Assembly (NCBI RefSeq): GCF_000735605.1
Contig: NZ_JPKG01000057.1
Coordinates: forward strand, 1 to 64,000
Source of the DNA: Allobosea sp. LC85
GTDB taxonomy: Bacteria > Pseudomonadota > Alphaproteobacteria > Rhizobiales > Beijerinckiaceae
Length of the DNA: 64,000 nucleotides
Direction of reading: 5' to 3'
The notes under the pieces were generated by a model. The model saw only the letters and a program-made list of their open reading frames with translations. It did not search any database and was not told the origin of the DNA. Position numbers and translations under genes: made by a program. How positions within the stretch are numbered: the stretch's first letter is position 1; each line of letters starts with the position of its first letter. Of this stretch, positions 33,569-46,464 are shown one piece after another.

Positions 33569-34279
33569 CTATGCCGGCAGGACGACCACCTTCGTCTTGA
33601 CCGGCGTTTGCGAGTACAGGTGCATCATGTCCTGACTGAGCAGGCCGACACAGCCGCTCGTGACGCCTGAGCCGATGGATTCGGGGTCGCTGGAGGCGTA
33701 GATCGTGTAGAGCGTGTAGGCGCCGTTCTGATAGAGATAGAGCGTGCGGGCGCCGAGCGGGTTTTCGAGGCCGCCCGGCATGCCGCGGGCGTATTTGGCA
33801 ACCTCGGGCTGGCGCTTGATCATCTCCTTGGGCGGTGTCCAGGTCGCCCATTCGGCCTTGCGGCCGATATAGGCGTCACCGCTCCACCGGAACCCGTCGC
33901 GGCCGACATTGGCACCATAGCGGGTGGCGGATCCGTCGTTCTCGACGCGGTAAACATAGTAATTGCCGGGATCGACGATAATCGTACCGGGCGCTTCCTT
34001 GGTGTCGTAGCGAACGGTCCGGCGATAATATTTCGGATCGACCTTGCTGACATCGACCGCCGGGATCGGGAATTTCTCTTCAGGCACCGGCCCGTAGACC
34101 TTGGCCGCCTCGGCGAGGCTCATGCCGTCGGATGTCACGCAACCGCCTAGCCCGAGCGCGCCGAGACCGGCGGCCGAGCCGACCAGAAACGACCGGCGGT
34201 CGAGAAGTCCCGCCCGTCGCCCGATCAGAGCGCTCTCGTCCTTCTTGCCGGAATCGGCATTGCCTCCATCGATGATCAT
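33569..34279 (-). CDS. L,D-transpeptidase-like (YkuD) lipoprotein with altered active-site motif
   Basis: A 236-residue exported protein. The N-terminus has twin arginines and a lipobox (LDRRSFLVGSAAGLGALG then GGC), so Tat export and lipid anchoring are likely. The YkuD fold is seen from PGTIIVDPGNYYVYRVE to the end, and the catalytic Cys lies in GVTSGCVGL. Usual YkuD enzymes have HG(T/S) upstream of S(S/H)GC(I/V)R; here these positions are IYAS and TSGCVGL, so the His is Tyr and the Arg is Gly. Start taken at the ATG at 34279 with GGGAAG upstream. Activity on peptidoglycan is uncertain because of the altered motif. Confidence 0.82.
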   Translation of the reverse strand: MIIDGGNADSGKKDESALIGRRAGLLDRRSFLVGSAAGLGALGLGGCVTSDGMSLAEAAKVYGPVPEEKFPIPAVDVSKVDPKYYRRTVRYDTKEAPGTIIVDPGNYYVYRVENDGSATRYGANVGRDGFRWSGDAYIGRKAEWATWTPPKEMIKRQPEVAKYARGMPGGLENPLGARTLYLYQNGAYTLYTIYASSDPESIGSGVTSGCVGLLSQDMMHLYSQTPVKTKVVVLPA

Positions 34280-34407
34280 GTTTTTGGACTTCCCATGTCT
34301 TGCTGCCCGACGAGAGAATACTCCGGCATACTCCCGCTCAGCGTCTTGCTGAGCAGACATTGCCGACACATGGCTCGACTGGCAAGCTCTGGCCTTCGCT
34401 GCAGCGC

Positions 34408-36513
34408 TCAACGGGCGCGGGACGCAATCGTGTCTCCGTCGATTTCGATGCCCGCGGCCCGAAGATTAACCCAAACGCGGTTGCGCATTGGTTCAGGGGC
34501 GTGTGCGACGAGCCGCCCAAATCCCTCCAGCGAAAAGCCGGGCTCAACGCGCAGCGTCTCGCGCGCAACCTGCTTCGCCTCGTCAGCTTGGCCGAGTTCG
34601 ATCAACGCACAACAGAGGGCAAGCCGCGACCAGGTATCCGCCCACTGCAATTGCGTCGCGCTGCGCGCCGCCCTCTCGGCCGAGACATAGTCGCCCAGCC
34701 TGAAATGGCAGAAGGACCGCAATGTCAGGAACATGCAGCGGAGCGGGTCCTTGGGGCTTAGCCTGAGCGCCAGGTCGATTTCGGACAAGGCTTCCCTGGG
34801 CCTGTCTGCGTAGACGAACGCTTGCGCCAAACCGAAACGCGCCTGGGCAAAGCCCGGGTTCATCTCGGTCGCCAGTTGCAGATGATGCAGGGCGCCGCCG
34901 ATATCGCCGGCGAGCGTTAGCAATCGCCCAATCACCACATGGCAAAAGACATTGCTGCCATCGAGCGAGATGGCAGCCTGAGCATGTTTCAATCCCTCAG
35001 TCAGCGCGACGCGGGCATCAGGCACGAAATACCACACCGCCTTGACGAAGGCAGCGTAGCCGAGCCCGGCATGCGGCAGGGCAAAATCCGGGGCGCGCTC
35101 CAGGGCTTGCCGAAACAGCGCCTCGCCTTTGACGATATCCTCCCGCGTGAAGCGGTAGACATGCCAGAGACCGCGATGGAACTGCTCCCAGGCGTCCAGC
35201 TCGCTCGGCAGCTTGCGTGCGGCGCGCTCCCGTTCCTCCTGGCGGACCTCGGCATCGAGGCTGCCGATGATGCTGGCGACAATCTCATCCTGTACCGCGA
35301 AGATGTCGGCGAGGTCGCGGTCGTAGCGCTCCGCCCAGATGCATCGGTTCCCGAGAGCGTCGATCAATTGCGCAGTGACGCGCAAACGCCCTCCGATGCC
35401 GCGAAGGCTGCCTGCCAGGGCGTAGCGCACCGAGAGTTCCGCGGCCGCGGCCGCGGCGGTCTCGGGCCGGCCGGAGAACAGTGAGCTCGACTGCCGCGAG
35501 ATGACGGAGAAATCCCGGCGCCTGGACAGTTCGGTGATGATGTCCTCGGAGAAGCCCTCGGCCATGAAGTCCTGCTCGGCCTGGCCGTTCAGGTTCACGA
35601 AAGGCAGCACGGCAATGGCGAAATTGCGGGGGACGCGCCGGTCGGCGTCGTCCGGGGCCGATTTCTCTCCCGCAGTGGCCGGCATCGGCCGGGCTTCGCC
35701 GTCGGCGGCGACGATCCGCCTTGCGAGGTCCGCCGTCTCCGCCGAAGGCTCGACGCCGAGTTCGCGCTTCAGGACGTCGCGGCACGCCTGGAACTGCACC
35801 ATCGACCGGGAGCGTTCCCCGGCCGCCGCAAAGAGGCGCATCGCCAGGCGATGGCTCTGCTCGCGCAAGGGATCGAGCGCGACCAGTCTCTGTGCGAGCG
35901 CGAGCGCCTTGCCGGTCCGCCCTGCCTCCTCGTGCGCCGCGATCGCCTTCTGGGCCGCGGTCTGCGCCAAGCCAAGGCAGCGCGTCCGTTCGAAGGCCAG
36001 CCATTCATCGAACGCCTCGGATGGTGAGATCGCGCCTTCCAGCAAGTGCGAACTCAGCACGGTTTCCAGCGCTTCCTCGGAAAGCTCGGCCACGCCGGCC
36101 GCCGCCTCTGCAAGTCGATCGACATCGACGGAGACCAGTCCTGCTGCCAGCGCCAGCATGTCCCGCTCGCCCTTCAACGCATCGGTCCCCAGGGCTTTCC
36201 GGATCGCCGCGAGCGTGTTGCGCAGGCTCCCGCGCGCCTGTTCGTCGAGCCTGTCGCCCCAAAGCAGCAGGCCGAGTTTCTCGCGGGAATGCGAGCGCCC
36301 GGCTGGCAGGGCGAGGTAGGCGAGGAGCAGTTGCGCCTTTCGCGTCGGCAGGCCGACCGGAGCGCCGTCGCGGAGCCGCAGCTCGAAGCCGCCGAGCAGG
36401 TCCAGCGCGAAGGCCGGGCTTTCCGTTGCAGGATCTTGGCTCGCAGGAACTTGGTTTGCAGGAACTTGGCTTGCAGGATGTTGGCTTGCAGGATCTTGGC
36501 CGGACTGTACCAC
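34408..36513 (-). CDS. BTAD/TolB-like/TPR transcriptional regulator
   Basis: A ~701-residue regulator. The N-terminus has an OmpR-like winged helix and BTAD module (LGGFELRLRDGAPVGLPTRK, RGSLRNTLAAIRKALG, then LAFERTRCLGLAQTAAQ). A TolB-like domain follows (AVLPFVNLNGQAEQDFMAEG, YALAGSLRGIGGRLRVTAQL), then TPR helices to the end. Such proteins are soluble multi-domain regulators of unknown signal. The GTG at 36513 is best, with AGAGGA seven bases upstream; a GTG at 36561 and an ATG at 36645 are alternatives, but the last would sit on the neighbour's ribosome site. Codons just after the start are a 15-bp tandem repeat encoding PASQV-like units. Confidence 0.82.
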   Translation of the reverse strand: MVQSGQDPASQHPASQVPANQVPASQDPATESPAFALDLLGGFELRLRDGAPVGLPTRKAQLLLAYLALPAGRSHSREKLGLLLWGDRLDEQARGSLRNTLAAIRKALGTDALKGERDMLALAAGLVSVDVDRLAEAAAGVAELSEEALETVLSSHLLEGAISPSEAFDEWLAFERTRCLGLAQTAAQKAIAAHEEAGRTGKALALAQRLVALDPLREQSHRLAMRLFAAAGERSRSMVQFQACRDVLKRELGVEPSAETADLARRIVAADGEARPMPATAGEKSAPDDADRRVPRNFAIAVLPFVNLNGQAEQDFMAEGFSEDIITELSRRRDFSVISRQSSSLFSGRPETAAAAAAELSVRYALAGSLRGIGGRLRVTAQLIDALGNRCIWAERYDRDLADIFAVQDEIVASIIGSLDAEVRQEERERAARKLPSELDAWEQFHRGLWHVYRFTREDIVKGEALFRQALERAPDFALPHAGLGYAAFVKAVWYFVPDARVALTEGLKHAQAAISLDGSNVFCHVVIGRLLTLAGDIGGALHHLQLATEMNPGFAQARFGLAQAFVYADRPREALSEIDLALRLSPKDPLRCMFLTLRSFCHFRLGDYVSAERAARSATQLQWADTWSRLALCCALIELGQADEAKQVARETLRVEPGFSLEGFGRLVAHAPEPMRNRVWVNLRAAGIEIDGDTIASRAR
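36428..36502. repeat. Five 15-bp tandem repeats inside the regulator gene
   Basis: Units such as GCAGGAACTTGGCTT repeat five times with one to three differences. In the regulator's frame they encode a Pro-Ala-Ser/Asn-Gln-rich linker (PASQVPANQVPASQ) just after the likely GTG start. Copy number could vary in frame. Confidence 0.9.
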
Positions 36514-36659
36514 GCAGGCGTCCTCTCGCGCGAATTCCCGATGATTTAACGCAGTTTTCACGCCGCTTCTACGTGCGCCTGACGCAGCGTCTCTAAACCC
36601 ATCTCCAACGCCGCTGCGCTCTTGAACGAACGGGGCGGCGTCCACCCCAGGAGGACCAG

Positions 36660-37034
36660 ATGTACGCTCTCAATAACGATTTCTTCTACGACATCGACGA
36701 CCTGACCGATGTGATCAGGCTGCGCCGGAAAACACTGCTCGACCGCCTGGTCGGGCGCTACGCCTCCGGGCACATTCCGGGCGGCCGGTTTCCCTACGAC
36801 GTTCCCGGGCCCTTCGGCGCCGTTCCCGCCGCTCCGGTGCGTCGTCCCTTTCTCGGACGGCTGGCCGACTGGCTGAAAGCGCTGGCAAGCGCCATGGCGC
36901 ATCAGAACCAGCTGCGCCGCGCGGCGCTGGAGATGTCGCGGCTCGACGACAGGATGCTGAAGGATATCGGCATCACCCGGACCGAAATCGAGGCCGCCGT
37001 CTCCGGAGCGCTGACCTTCAGCCTTTGCGACTGA
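36660..37034 (+). CDS. DUF1127-domain protein, long form
   Basis: A 124-residue protein with a strong CAGGAGG site. The DUF1127 signature is C-terminal: MSRLDDRMLKDIGITRTEIE. The first 70 residues form an extension (FYDIDDLTDVIRLRRKTL, and a Pro/Gly-rich part) not needed for the domain. It is divergent from the BTAD regulator, and the TTC38-like gene follows after 79 bp, so co-regulation is plausible. Confidence 0.85.
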   Translation: MYALNNDFFYDIDDLTDVIRLRRKTLLDRLVGRYASGHIPGGRFPYDVPGPFGAVPAAPVRRPFLGRLADWLKALASAMAHQNQLRRAALEMSRLDDRMLKDIGITRTEIEAAVSGALTFSLCD

Positions 37035-37113
37035 GCATCCGTTGTGAACCGGCCGCCGCAGCGCGTCGGCCGGATCGTCCCAACCCTTGTTCCTGCACGA
37101 GGAAGCGACAGCC

Positions 37114-38478
37114 ATGTCCATCACCGATATCCGTGGTCAGATTCTCTCGGGCGCCACGCCGGAGGCCGCCATCGGCTATTCCGACGCCGTCAGCCAGTTC
37201 GCCATGTTCTCCGGAGATCCCATTGCCGCCGCCGATCGCTTGATCGAGCGCGAGCCCGGTCTCGTCATGGCGCATGCCTTGAGGGCCTGGCTCTACCTTC
37301 TCGGCGGAGAACCGGCAGGCAGGCCTGCCGCCCATGCCGCGATCGAGAGCGCCAGGGTTCTGCCGGCGACCCTTCAGGAACGCGGCCATCTTGCCGCGCT
37401 CGGGCATCTCGCCTCGGGACGTCTGCATGAGGCTTCGCGCGTGATCGAAGATGTCGCGATCGAGCAGCCTCTCGATCTGCTGGCCCTCATTGCGGGGCAT
37501 CAGCTCGACTTCTTCACCGGCAATGCCCGCATGCTCAGGGACCGGATCGCGCGGGCATTGCCGGCTTGGTCGAAGGGGGTTCCGGGCCGGCATTCGGCGC
37601 TCGCGATGTATGCCTTCGGACTGGAGGAGAACGGCCAGTATGGCCTCGCGGAACAGAACGGCCGTATCGCGATCAGCGACGAGCCGCGCGACGGTTGGGC
37701 ACGCCACGCCGTCGCCCATGTCCTGGAGATGGAAGGGCGGCATGACGAGGGCATCGCCTTCATGCGCGAGGACCTGCCAAGCTGGACGACGAACAGCTTC
37801 CTGGCTGTCCATAACTGGTGGCATCTGGCGCTCTATCACCTCGAGCTCGGCCAGATCGACGAGGTACTCGAACTGGTCGACGGGCCGATCACGAGCATCG
37901 CCGAGCCGCAGCTGCTCGACCTGATCGACGCTTCTGCGATGCTGTGGCGCCTGCATCTACGCGGGGTCGAGCTCAGCCAGCGCTGGCACGTCCTGGCTCG
38001 ACGTTTTGAGGCGATCTGGGGCGCTGGCGGTTACGCGTTCAATGACCTCCATGCGATCATGGCGTTCATCGGCGCCGGCCGCCGCGACCTGGTGGAGAAT
38101 ACGCTGCAGCAGCAGGCCTTCGCGATGCTCTCCGCCAGCGACAATGCCGGCTTCGCCGGGGATGTCGGCTATCCCTTGATGAAAGCGTTCGCGGCCTTCG
38201 GCGAGGGCCGATATGGCGAGGCCGTCCGCCTGATCCGGCCGGTCAGAAGCATCGCCGCACGCTTCGGCGGCAGCAACGCCCAGCGCGACATCATCGACCT
38301 GACGCTGATCGAGGCGGCGTTCCGAGCGGGCGACCGGCCGCTGGCAAGAGCGCTCGCCGCAGAGCGGGTCGCGGCGAAGCACGAAAGCCCTCTCGCACAG
38401 CTCTTCGCCCGGCGTGCCGGAACCCAGGAATGCGGCGACTGTCGAACCGTTGCGTGTGCGAAGTCCAAGGCCGCGTAG
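37114..38478 (+). CDS. TTC38-like tetratricopeptide repeat protein
   Basis: A 454-residue all-helical, probably cytoplasmic protein. The TTC38-family pattern is visible: ALAMYAFGLEENGQYGLAE, then WARHAVAHVLEMEGRHDEGI and a VHNWWHLALYHLELGQIDEV stretch. TTC38 proteins lack an assigned function in bacteria and man. Start at 37114 after GAGGAAG. It may be co-transcribed with the DUF1127 gene. The protein ends with a Cys pair (ECGDCRTVAC) that could bind metal. Confidence 0.85.
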   Translation: MSITDIRGQILSGATPEAAIGYSDAVSQFAMFSGDPIAAADRLIEREPGLVMAHALRAWLYLLGGEPAGRPAAHAAIESARVLPATLQERGHLAALGHLASGRLHEASRVIEDVAIEQPLDLLALIAGHQLDFFTGNARMLRDRIARALPAWSKGVPGRHSALAMYAFGLEENGQYGLAEQNGRIAISDEPRDGWARHAVAHVLEMEGRHDEGIAFMREDLPSWTTNSFLAVHNWWHLALYHLELGQIDEVLELVDGPITSIAEPQLLDLIDASAMLWRLHLRGVELSQRWHVLARRFEAIWGAGGYAFNDLHAIMAFIGAGRRDLVENTLQQQAFAMLSASDNAGFAGDVGYPLMKAFAAFGEGRYGEAVRLIRPVRSIAARFGGSNAQRDIIDLTLIEAAFRAGDRPLARALAAERVAAKHESPLAQLFARRAGTQECGDCRTVACAKSKAA

Positions 38479-38608
38479 ATGTGAGCTTTCACTATGCGAA
38501 ATGGGGCGTCGATGCGCTTGATTCGCCGAAGGACGACCCGCGTCTCGGGCGACGGGAGCCCGGCAAGGCCGCCCGCGCATGGCGGCGCTTCCGCTGGACG
38601 ATGTCGCG

Positions 38609-42604
<3,996 letters not shown>

Positions 42605-42745
42605 GATCCGCTTCCCCCCAGCTCGCAAGGCTGAGCTGCCTGTGCGAGACCGGAATTTGCTAGCGGCGAGAGATGTAGATTGCGTTAGGGCATTGCGAAG
42701 CGTTGTTCCCGCCCGCCCAGCCTCGCGAACGCTGGGTCAGCGGCT

Positions 42746-44431
42746 TCAGGCCAAACCATCCGCCAGTTTTTCCGCCAGCATGGTGGTGGGCAGGTTGGTG
42801 TTGGCCCGGGGTACGCAGGGCATCACCGAGGCATCGATGACATGGAGCCCGCCGACCCCGTGGACGGCACCGTCGCGCGGCGAGACGACAGCCGCCTCGT
42901 CGTCGGCCCGCCCCATCCGGCAGGTGCCAGAGGGATGATAGCCGCCGATGGTGTGCTTGCGGATCATCTCCTCCATGGCATCGTCGTTCTCCAGCGCGGT
43001 CGGGATATCGTCGCCGCTGGCGAAGAGCCGGTCGATGAGCAGCTTGCGCAATGGTCCCGGCCCTTCGGTCAGAAGCGCGGGGCCGAGGGTGGCCAACCAG
43101 TTGCGCAGGCTGACGCCTCCGACCAGCTTCGCCATCGCACCATGGGTGGCGGCGAAGGGATTGCTGCAAGCCCCGCGCAATTCGCCCGAGGCATAAAGCG
43201 ACCACATCCGGCGCACCGCCAGCTTCATCCGCGCCATGTCGCGCGGGTCCGACAGCATCTGGAAGGCGATCTCGGGCCGGCCGGCCGGATTCTCTGGATT
43301 CAGCCGTACCCAGCCGGTGGAATAGGGCTTGTTGATCCAGCTGAAGAGCGAGCCGATGCGCTTGCCGATCGGATGCCATGCGGACTTTGAGACGACGACC
43401 ATGAACATGTCGCCATGCCCGCAGTCCTCGATCCCGGAGGAGTAGCGCCAGGCCGCTTGCACATGCCGCCGCGGGGTCCCGCCGAGCCGATGTCCGCGCC
43501 GGATCCATGACGACATGGCCATGGAGGGATGTTCGTTCAGGTTCCGGCCGACTCCGGACAGGTGGTGGACGACCGCGATGCCCGCCTCCTTCAGGCGGGC
43601 GGCCTCGCCGATTCCCGCCCGCAAGAGCAGCGCGGGACTTTCCAGCGCCCCGGCCGACACGATGATCCGGCGCGCCGTGATGCGCTCCTCGCCAACCGCA
43701 ACGCCGATGGCTCGCCTGTCCTCGATCAGCAGGCGATCGACCTTGACGCCGGAACGGATGGTGAGGTTCGGCCGCCGCCGGGTCGCCGTGTCGAGATAGC
43801 CCATCGCCGCCGAGCGGCGCGAACGGCGATTGGTCGTCAGCGACATTGGGAACCAGCCATCCTCGAAGACGGCATTCTGGTCGCCGATGTTGCGATAGCC
43901 TGCGGCCGTCAGCGCCTGCATCGTCGCGCGGGTGAAGCCGGGCCACTCCTCGGGCATCACCCGGCTGATCGCGATCGGGCCGGATGAGCCGTGCAGTGGA
44001 CCGTCATAGTCCATGTCGGTCTCCAGCTTGCGGAAATAGGGCAGCACGCCCTCCCAATCCCAGCCTTCGGCGCCAAGCGCGGCCCATTCGTCGTAATCCG
44101 CCGGCAGCCCCCGGTTGCCGATCTCGCCATTCATGCTGGACCCGCCGCCGATGACGCGCGGCTGGATGTAAGGTTTCAGCGGCGAACGCTCCGGATCATT
44201 GTGCGAGACCGGCAGCAGCCGGGCGCGCATGTCGCGCCATTGATAGTCGGGGTTGAAGGCGGCGCGGTAGGGATAGACGTCGCGGATTTCGGCGGGCTCC
44301 TGGCCCGGCTTGAAGTCCGGCCCGGCTTCGATCAAGAGGACGCGGTTCGTCCCCGAAGCCGACAGGCGGTTGGCCAGGACACAGCCCGCCGGCCCCCCGC
44401 CCACGATGATATCGTCGTATGTGGCCGTCAT
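42746..44431 (-). CDS. GMC-family FAD-dependent oxidoreductase (choline dehydrogenase-like)
   Basis: A 561-residue flavoenzyme. The ADP-binding motif is DIIVGGGPAGCVLANRL, followed by the GMC signature PRVIGGGSSMNGEIGNRG and the second signature GALESPALLLRAGIG. The catalytic His region is GGYHPSGTCRMG near the C-terminus. It oxidises an alcohol or polyol, perhaps a sugar. It follows the enolase-superfamily gene with an ATGA overlap and belongs to the GntR-controlled catabolic locus. A membrane-anchoring segment is not apparent. Confidence 0.88.
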   Translation of the reverse strand: MTATYDDIIVGGGPAGCVLANRLSASGTNRVLLIEAGPDFKPGQEPAEIRDVYPYRAAFNPDYQWRDMRARLLPVSHNDPERSPLKPYIQPRVIGGGSSMNGEIGNRGLPADYDEWAALGAEGWDWEGVLPYFRKLETDMDYDGPLHGSSGPIAISRVMPEEWPGFTRATMQALTAAGYRNIGDQNAVFEDGWFPMSLTTNRRSRRSAAMGYLDTATRRRPNLTIRSGVKVDRLLIEDRRAIGVAVGEERITARRIIVSAGALESPALLLRAGIGEAARLKEAGIAVVHHLSGVGRNLNEHPSMAMSSWIRRGHRLGGTPRRHVQAAWRYSSGIEDCGHGDMFMVVVSKSAWHPIGKRIGSLFSWINKPYSTGWVRLNPENPAGRPEIAFQMLSDPRDMARMKLAVRRMWSLYASGELRGACSNPFAATHGAMAKLVGGVSLRNWLATLGPALLTEGPGPLRKLLIDRLFASGDDIPTALENDDAMEEMIRKHTIGGYHPSGTCRMGRADDEAAVVSPRDGAVHGVGGLHVIDASVMPCVPRANTNLPTTMLAEKLADGLA

Positions 44432-45648
44432 TTCGCGGTCCCGCCATCCTTTTTCAGGGTGAACTCCTGATAGGCGGTGCGATTGGCGAGGATGTAGTCC
44501 CAGTCATATTCGACGCCGAGGCCGGGACCGTCTGGAACGGGCACACAGCCGTCTTCGCCGATATCCTCCAGCGCATCGCTGTAGCCGGAGCCGAAGACAG
44601 GAGGCACAGGGTTGGCGACGCCGGGGGCGACGAGAGACAATTCATACCAGCTGGAGTTGCGCATTGCTGCCATGCAGTGCCGCTGCGCGGGGCCGGCTGC
44701 ATGAATCTCGCAGTCGAGACCGAAGGCTTCGGCCAGATGCGCGACCTTCATCGTGCCTGTGATGCCCATGTCGTAATCAGGATCGACGCGCAGGTAGTCG
44801 GTCGCCCTTTCGCGGAGCCAGGCGGCCTTGCTTTCGAGGCCGCGCACATGCTCGGTTAACATCAGCGGGGTGCGGATGTTCTCCTTCAGTTGCCGGGCGG
44901 CATGAGGAGACCAGCCGGCGTCCATGAAGGGGTCCTCGTACCAGAGATAGCCGCCTTCATCGCAGGCCTTGCCGACATAGATCGCATCGGCGAGCGTGCG
45001 CAGCTCGCTCGCCGCGTCGTACATCAACTCCATCCGGCCGCCGACGCGCCTGGCGCAGAGCAGCAGGTTCGCGGCTTCTTCCTTCGGGTCGCCTTCGCCC
45101 CAGCCATGGATCTTGTAGCCGCGATAGCCGAGCGCGAGGCATTCCTCGGCGAAGTCAGCATAGGCCTCGATGCTGTCGAGAATCCCGTCGCGGCCGCCGT
45201 TCAGCGTACTGGCATAAGTCGGAAGCCGCTGGCGATAGCCGCCCAGGAGCCGCCAGACCGGGCGGCCGACCGCCTTGCCGGCCAGGTCCCACAGCGCAAT
45301 GTCCAGCGCGGAATGGCCGATCGCCATATAGTGGCGGTGGGCGCGTTTCAGCTTGTTGTAGATCGCCTCGCGCTCCTCGGCGTCCTCGCCCAGAATCAAG
45401 CCCGCAGCAGCCTTGACCTGCCCGACCATGGCGCCGTTCTTGCCGCTGTGGACGCTGCAATACTCGCCCTGGTGCCCGTCCTGCGTCTCGATCTTCAGGG
45501 CGAAGGCGGTCAGTCGCGACTGCGCGCCCTTCATCACGCAACGGTTGCCGCTGGCGTCCACCCCGAGGCCGTCGACCGTGTAGCCGAACTCATGCACTTC
45601 AACCCGCGCGATCCGCGCTTCCGGCCGCGGGCCTATCAATCTGTTCAT
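44428..45648 (-). CDS. Mandelate racemase/muconate lactonising-family enzyme
   Basis: A 406-residue enolase-superfamily enzyme. The capping domain covers residues 1-120; the barrel carries YRGYKIHGWGEGD (KxH position), metal ligands Asp in MELMYDAAS, Glu in WYEDPF and Glu in MLTEHVRG, and a C-terminal His/Glu region ESIHAAGPAQRH-like (read CEIHAAGPAQRH). This set fits a sugar-acid dehydratase or racemase, but the substrate is not known. Start at 45648 after AGGAA. It is the first gene left of the shared palindrome and is coupled to the GMC gene. Confidence 0.85.
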   Translation of the reverse strand: MNRLIGPRPEARIARVEVHEFGYTVDGLGVDASGNRCVMKGAQSRLTAFALKIETQDGHQGEYCSVHSGKNGAMVGQVKAAAGLILGEDAEEREAIYNKLKRAHRHYMAIGHSALDIALWDLAGKAVGRPVWRLLGGYRQRLPTYASTLNGGRDGILDSIEAYADFAEECLALGYRGYKIHGWGEGDPKEEAANLLLCARRVGGRMELMYDAASELRTLADAIYVGKACDEGGYLWYEDPFMDAGWSPHAARQLKENIRTPLMLTEHVRGLESKAAWLRERATDYLRVDPDYDMGITGTMKVAHLAEAFGLDCEIHAAGPAQRHCMAAMRNSSWYELSLVAPGVANPVPPVFGSGYSDALEDIGEDGCVPVPDGPGLGVEYDWDYILANRTAYQEFTLKKDGGTAK

Positions 45649-45682
45649 GGCGGTTCCTGACAATTTCGGCTTGCAATCGGCA

Positions 45683-45699
45683 ATGCTGTCTGACAGCAT
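45683..45699. promoter_or_regulatory. Perfect 17-bp palindrome, candidate GntR operator
   Basis: ATGCTGTC-T-GACAGCAT lies between the divergent enolase-family gene (35 bp away) and the GntR gene (49 bp away). Odd-length GT/AC-rich dyads of this kind are typical of FadR-type GntR repressors. Confidence 0.75.
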
Positions 45700-45747
45700 G
45701 AATTTAAGCAGACTGATTTAGGGCCGTCAACGGGACAGGCAGCCAGG

Positions 45748-46431
45748 ATGGACGCAGAAGAAAGCCGGTCGGCGAGCGCCTACAGGCAGATCGCCGGCTA
45801 TATCGAGAATGTCGCGGATGGCGCGCGGTTGCCGCCCGAGGCGGATTTCGCCGAGATGTTCGGCCTGTCGCGGGCCAGCATCCGCGAGGCGCTGGCGCGG
45901 CTGCGAGCCGAGGGAATCGTCCGCTCGCGCAAGGGCTCGGGCACCTTTGCGGTGCGCAGCGGCGCGCCCGAGATGGTCAGGCTTTCGGCGATTTCCTCGG
46001 TGCGCGAGCTGGCCCAGTGGCACGAGGTGCGGCTCGCGCTGGAAAGCGAGGTCGCGGCCCTGGCCGCGGATCGGCGCACTGATGAGGATCTGGTGCGGCT
46101 CGAGGCGGCGCAGGAGGCGCTGCTCGCCAGCCTGCTGACCGGGCGAGGCGAGCGGGAGGATGTCGCCTTCCATGCTGCGCTGGCAGTCTGCGCGCATAAT
46201 CCCAAGCTGTCGGACGCCCTGGGGCGGCTGACCTCGCACATCTTCAGCTGGGGCAACCTCTCGGCGCAGCGCTCCGTGCTGACCATGGCCGAGCGCCGCG
46301 AGTTGATCGCCCTGGAGCATGGCGCCATCGTCGCCGCGGTCGCGGCACGAGACGGGGATCGCGCCCGCGCAGAGATGCGCCGTCACCTCCTGGCCGGCCG
46401 CACGCGCGTGCTCAGCGACCTGCATATGTAA
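45748..46431 (+). CDS. GntR-family (FadR subfamily) transcriptional regulator
   Basis: A 227-residue repressor. The N-terminal winged HTH reads RLPPEADFAEMFGLSRASIR then EALARLRAEGIVRSRKGSGT. The C-terminal FCD effector domain is all helical (ELAQWHEVRLALESEVAALA, EDVAFHAALA) with the expected acidic and His metal-ligand positions. It is first in the plus-strand operon and lies beside a perfect palindrome, so it probably represses both arms in the absence of a sugar-acid-type inducer. Confidence 0.88.
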   Translation: MDAEESRSASAYRQIAGYIENVADGARLPPEADFAEMFGLSRASIREALARLRAEGIVRSRKGSGTFAVRSGAPEMVRLSAISSVRELAQWHEVRLALESEVAALAADRRTDEDLVRLEAAQEALLASLLTGRGEREDVAFHAALAVCAHNPKLSDALGRLTSHIFSWGNLSAQRSVLTMAERRELIALEHGAIVAAVAARDGDRARAEMRRHLLAGRTRVLSDLHM

Positions 46432-46464
46432 GTGAAAAAAATCGATCGGGGAGGAGCTAGTCTG

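Noticed and set aside
33116-33670. A 184-codon plus-strand frame in the 33-kb spacer
   Set aside because: Composition is low in hydrophobic residues and lacks domain features. It overlaps the end of the L,D-transpeptidase-like gene in antisense.
36428-36502. CRISPR-like array
   Set aside because: The 15-bp units have no spacers between them and lie inside a coding frame. They are slippage-type tandem repeats.
42605-45648. GMC oxidoreductase and enolase-family enzyme as tailoring enzymes of the synthetase
   Set aside because: They are coupled to each other and to the GntR/importer locus, and a 141-bp gap with a small dyad separates them from the synthetase. A catabolic role is simpler.
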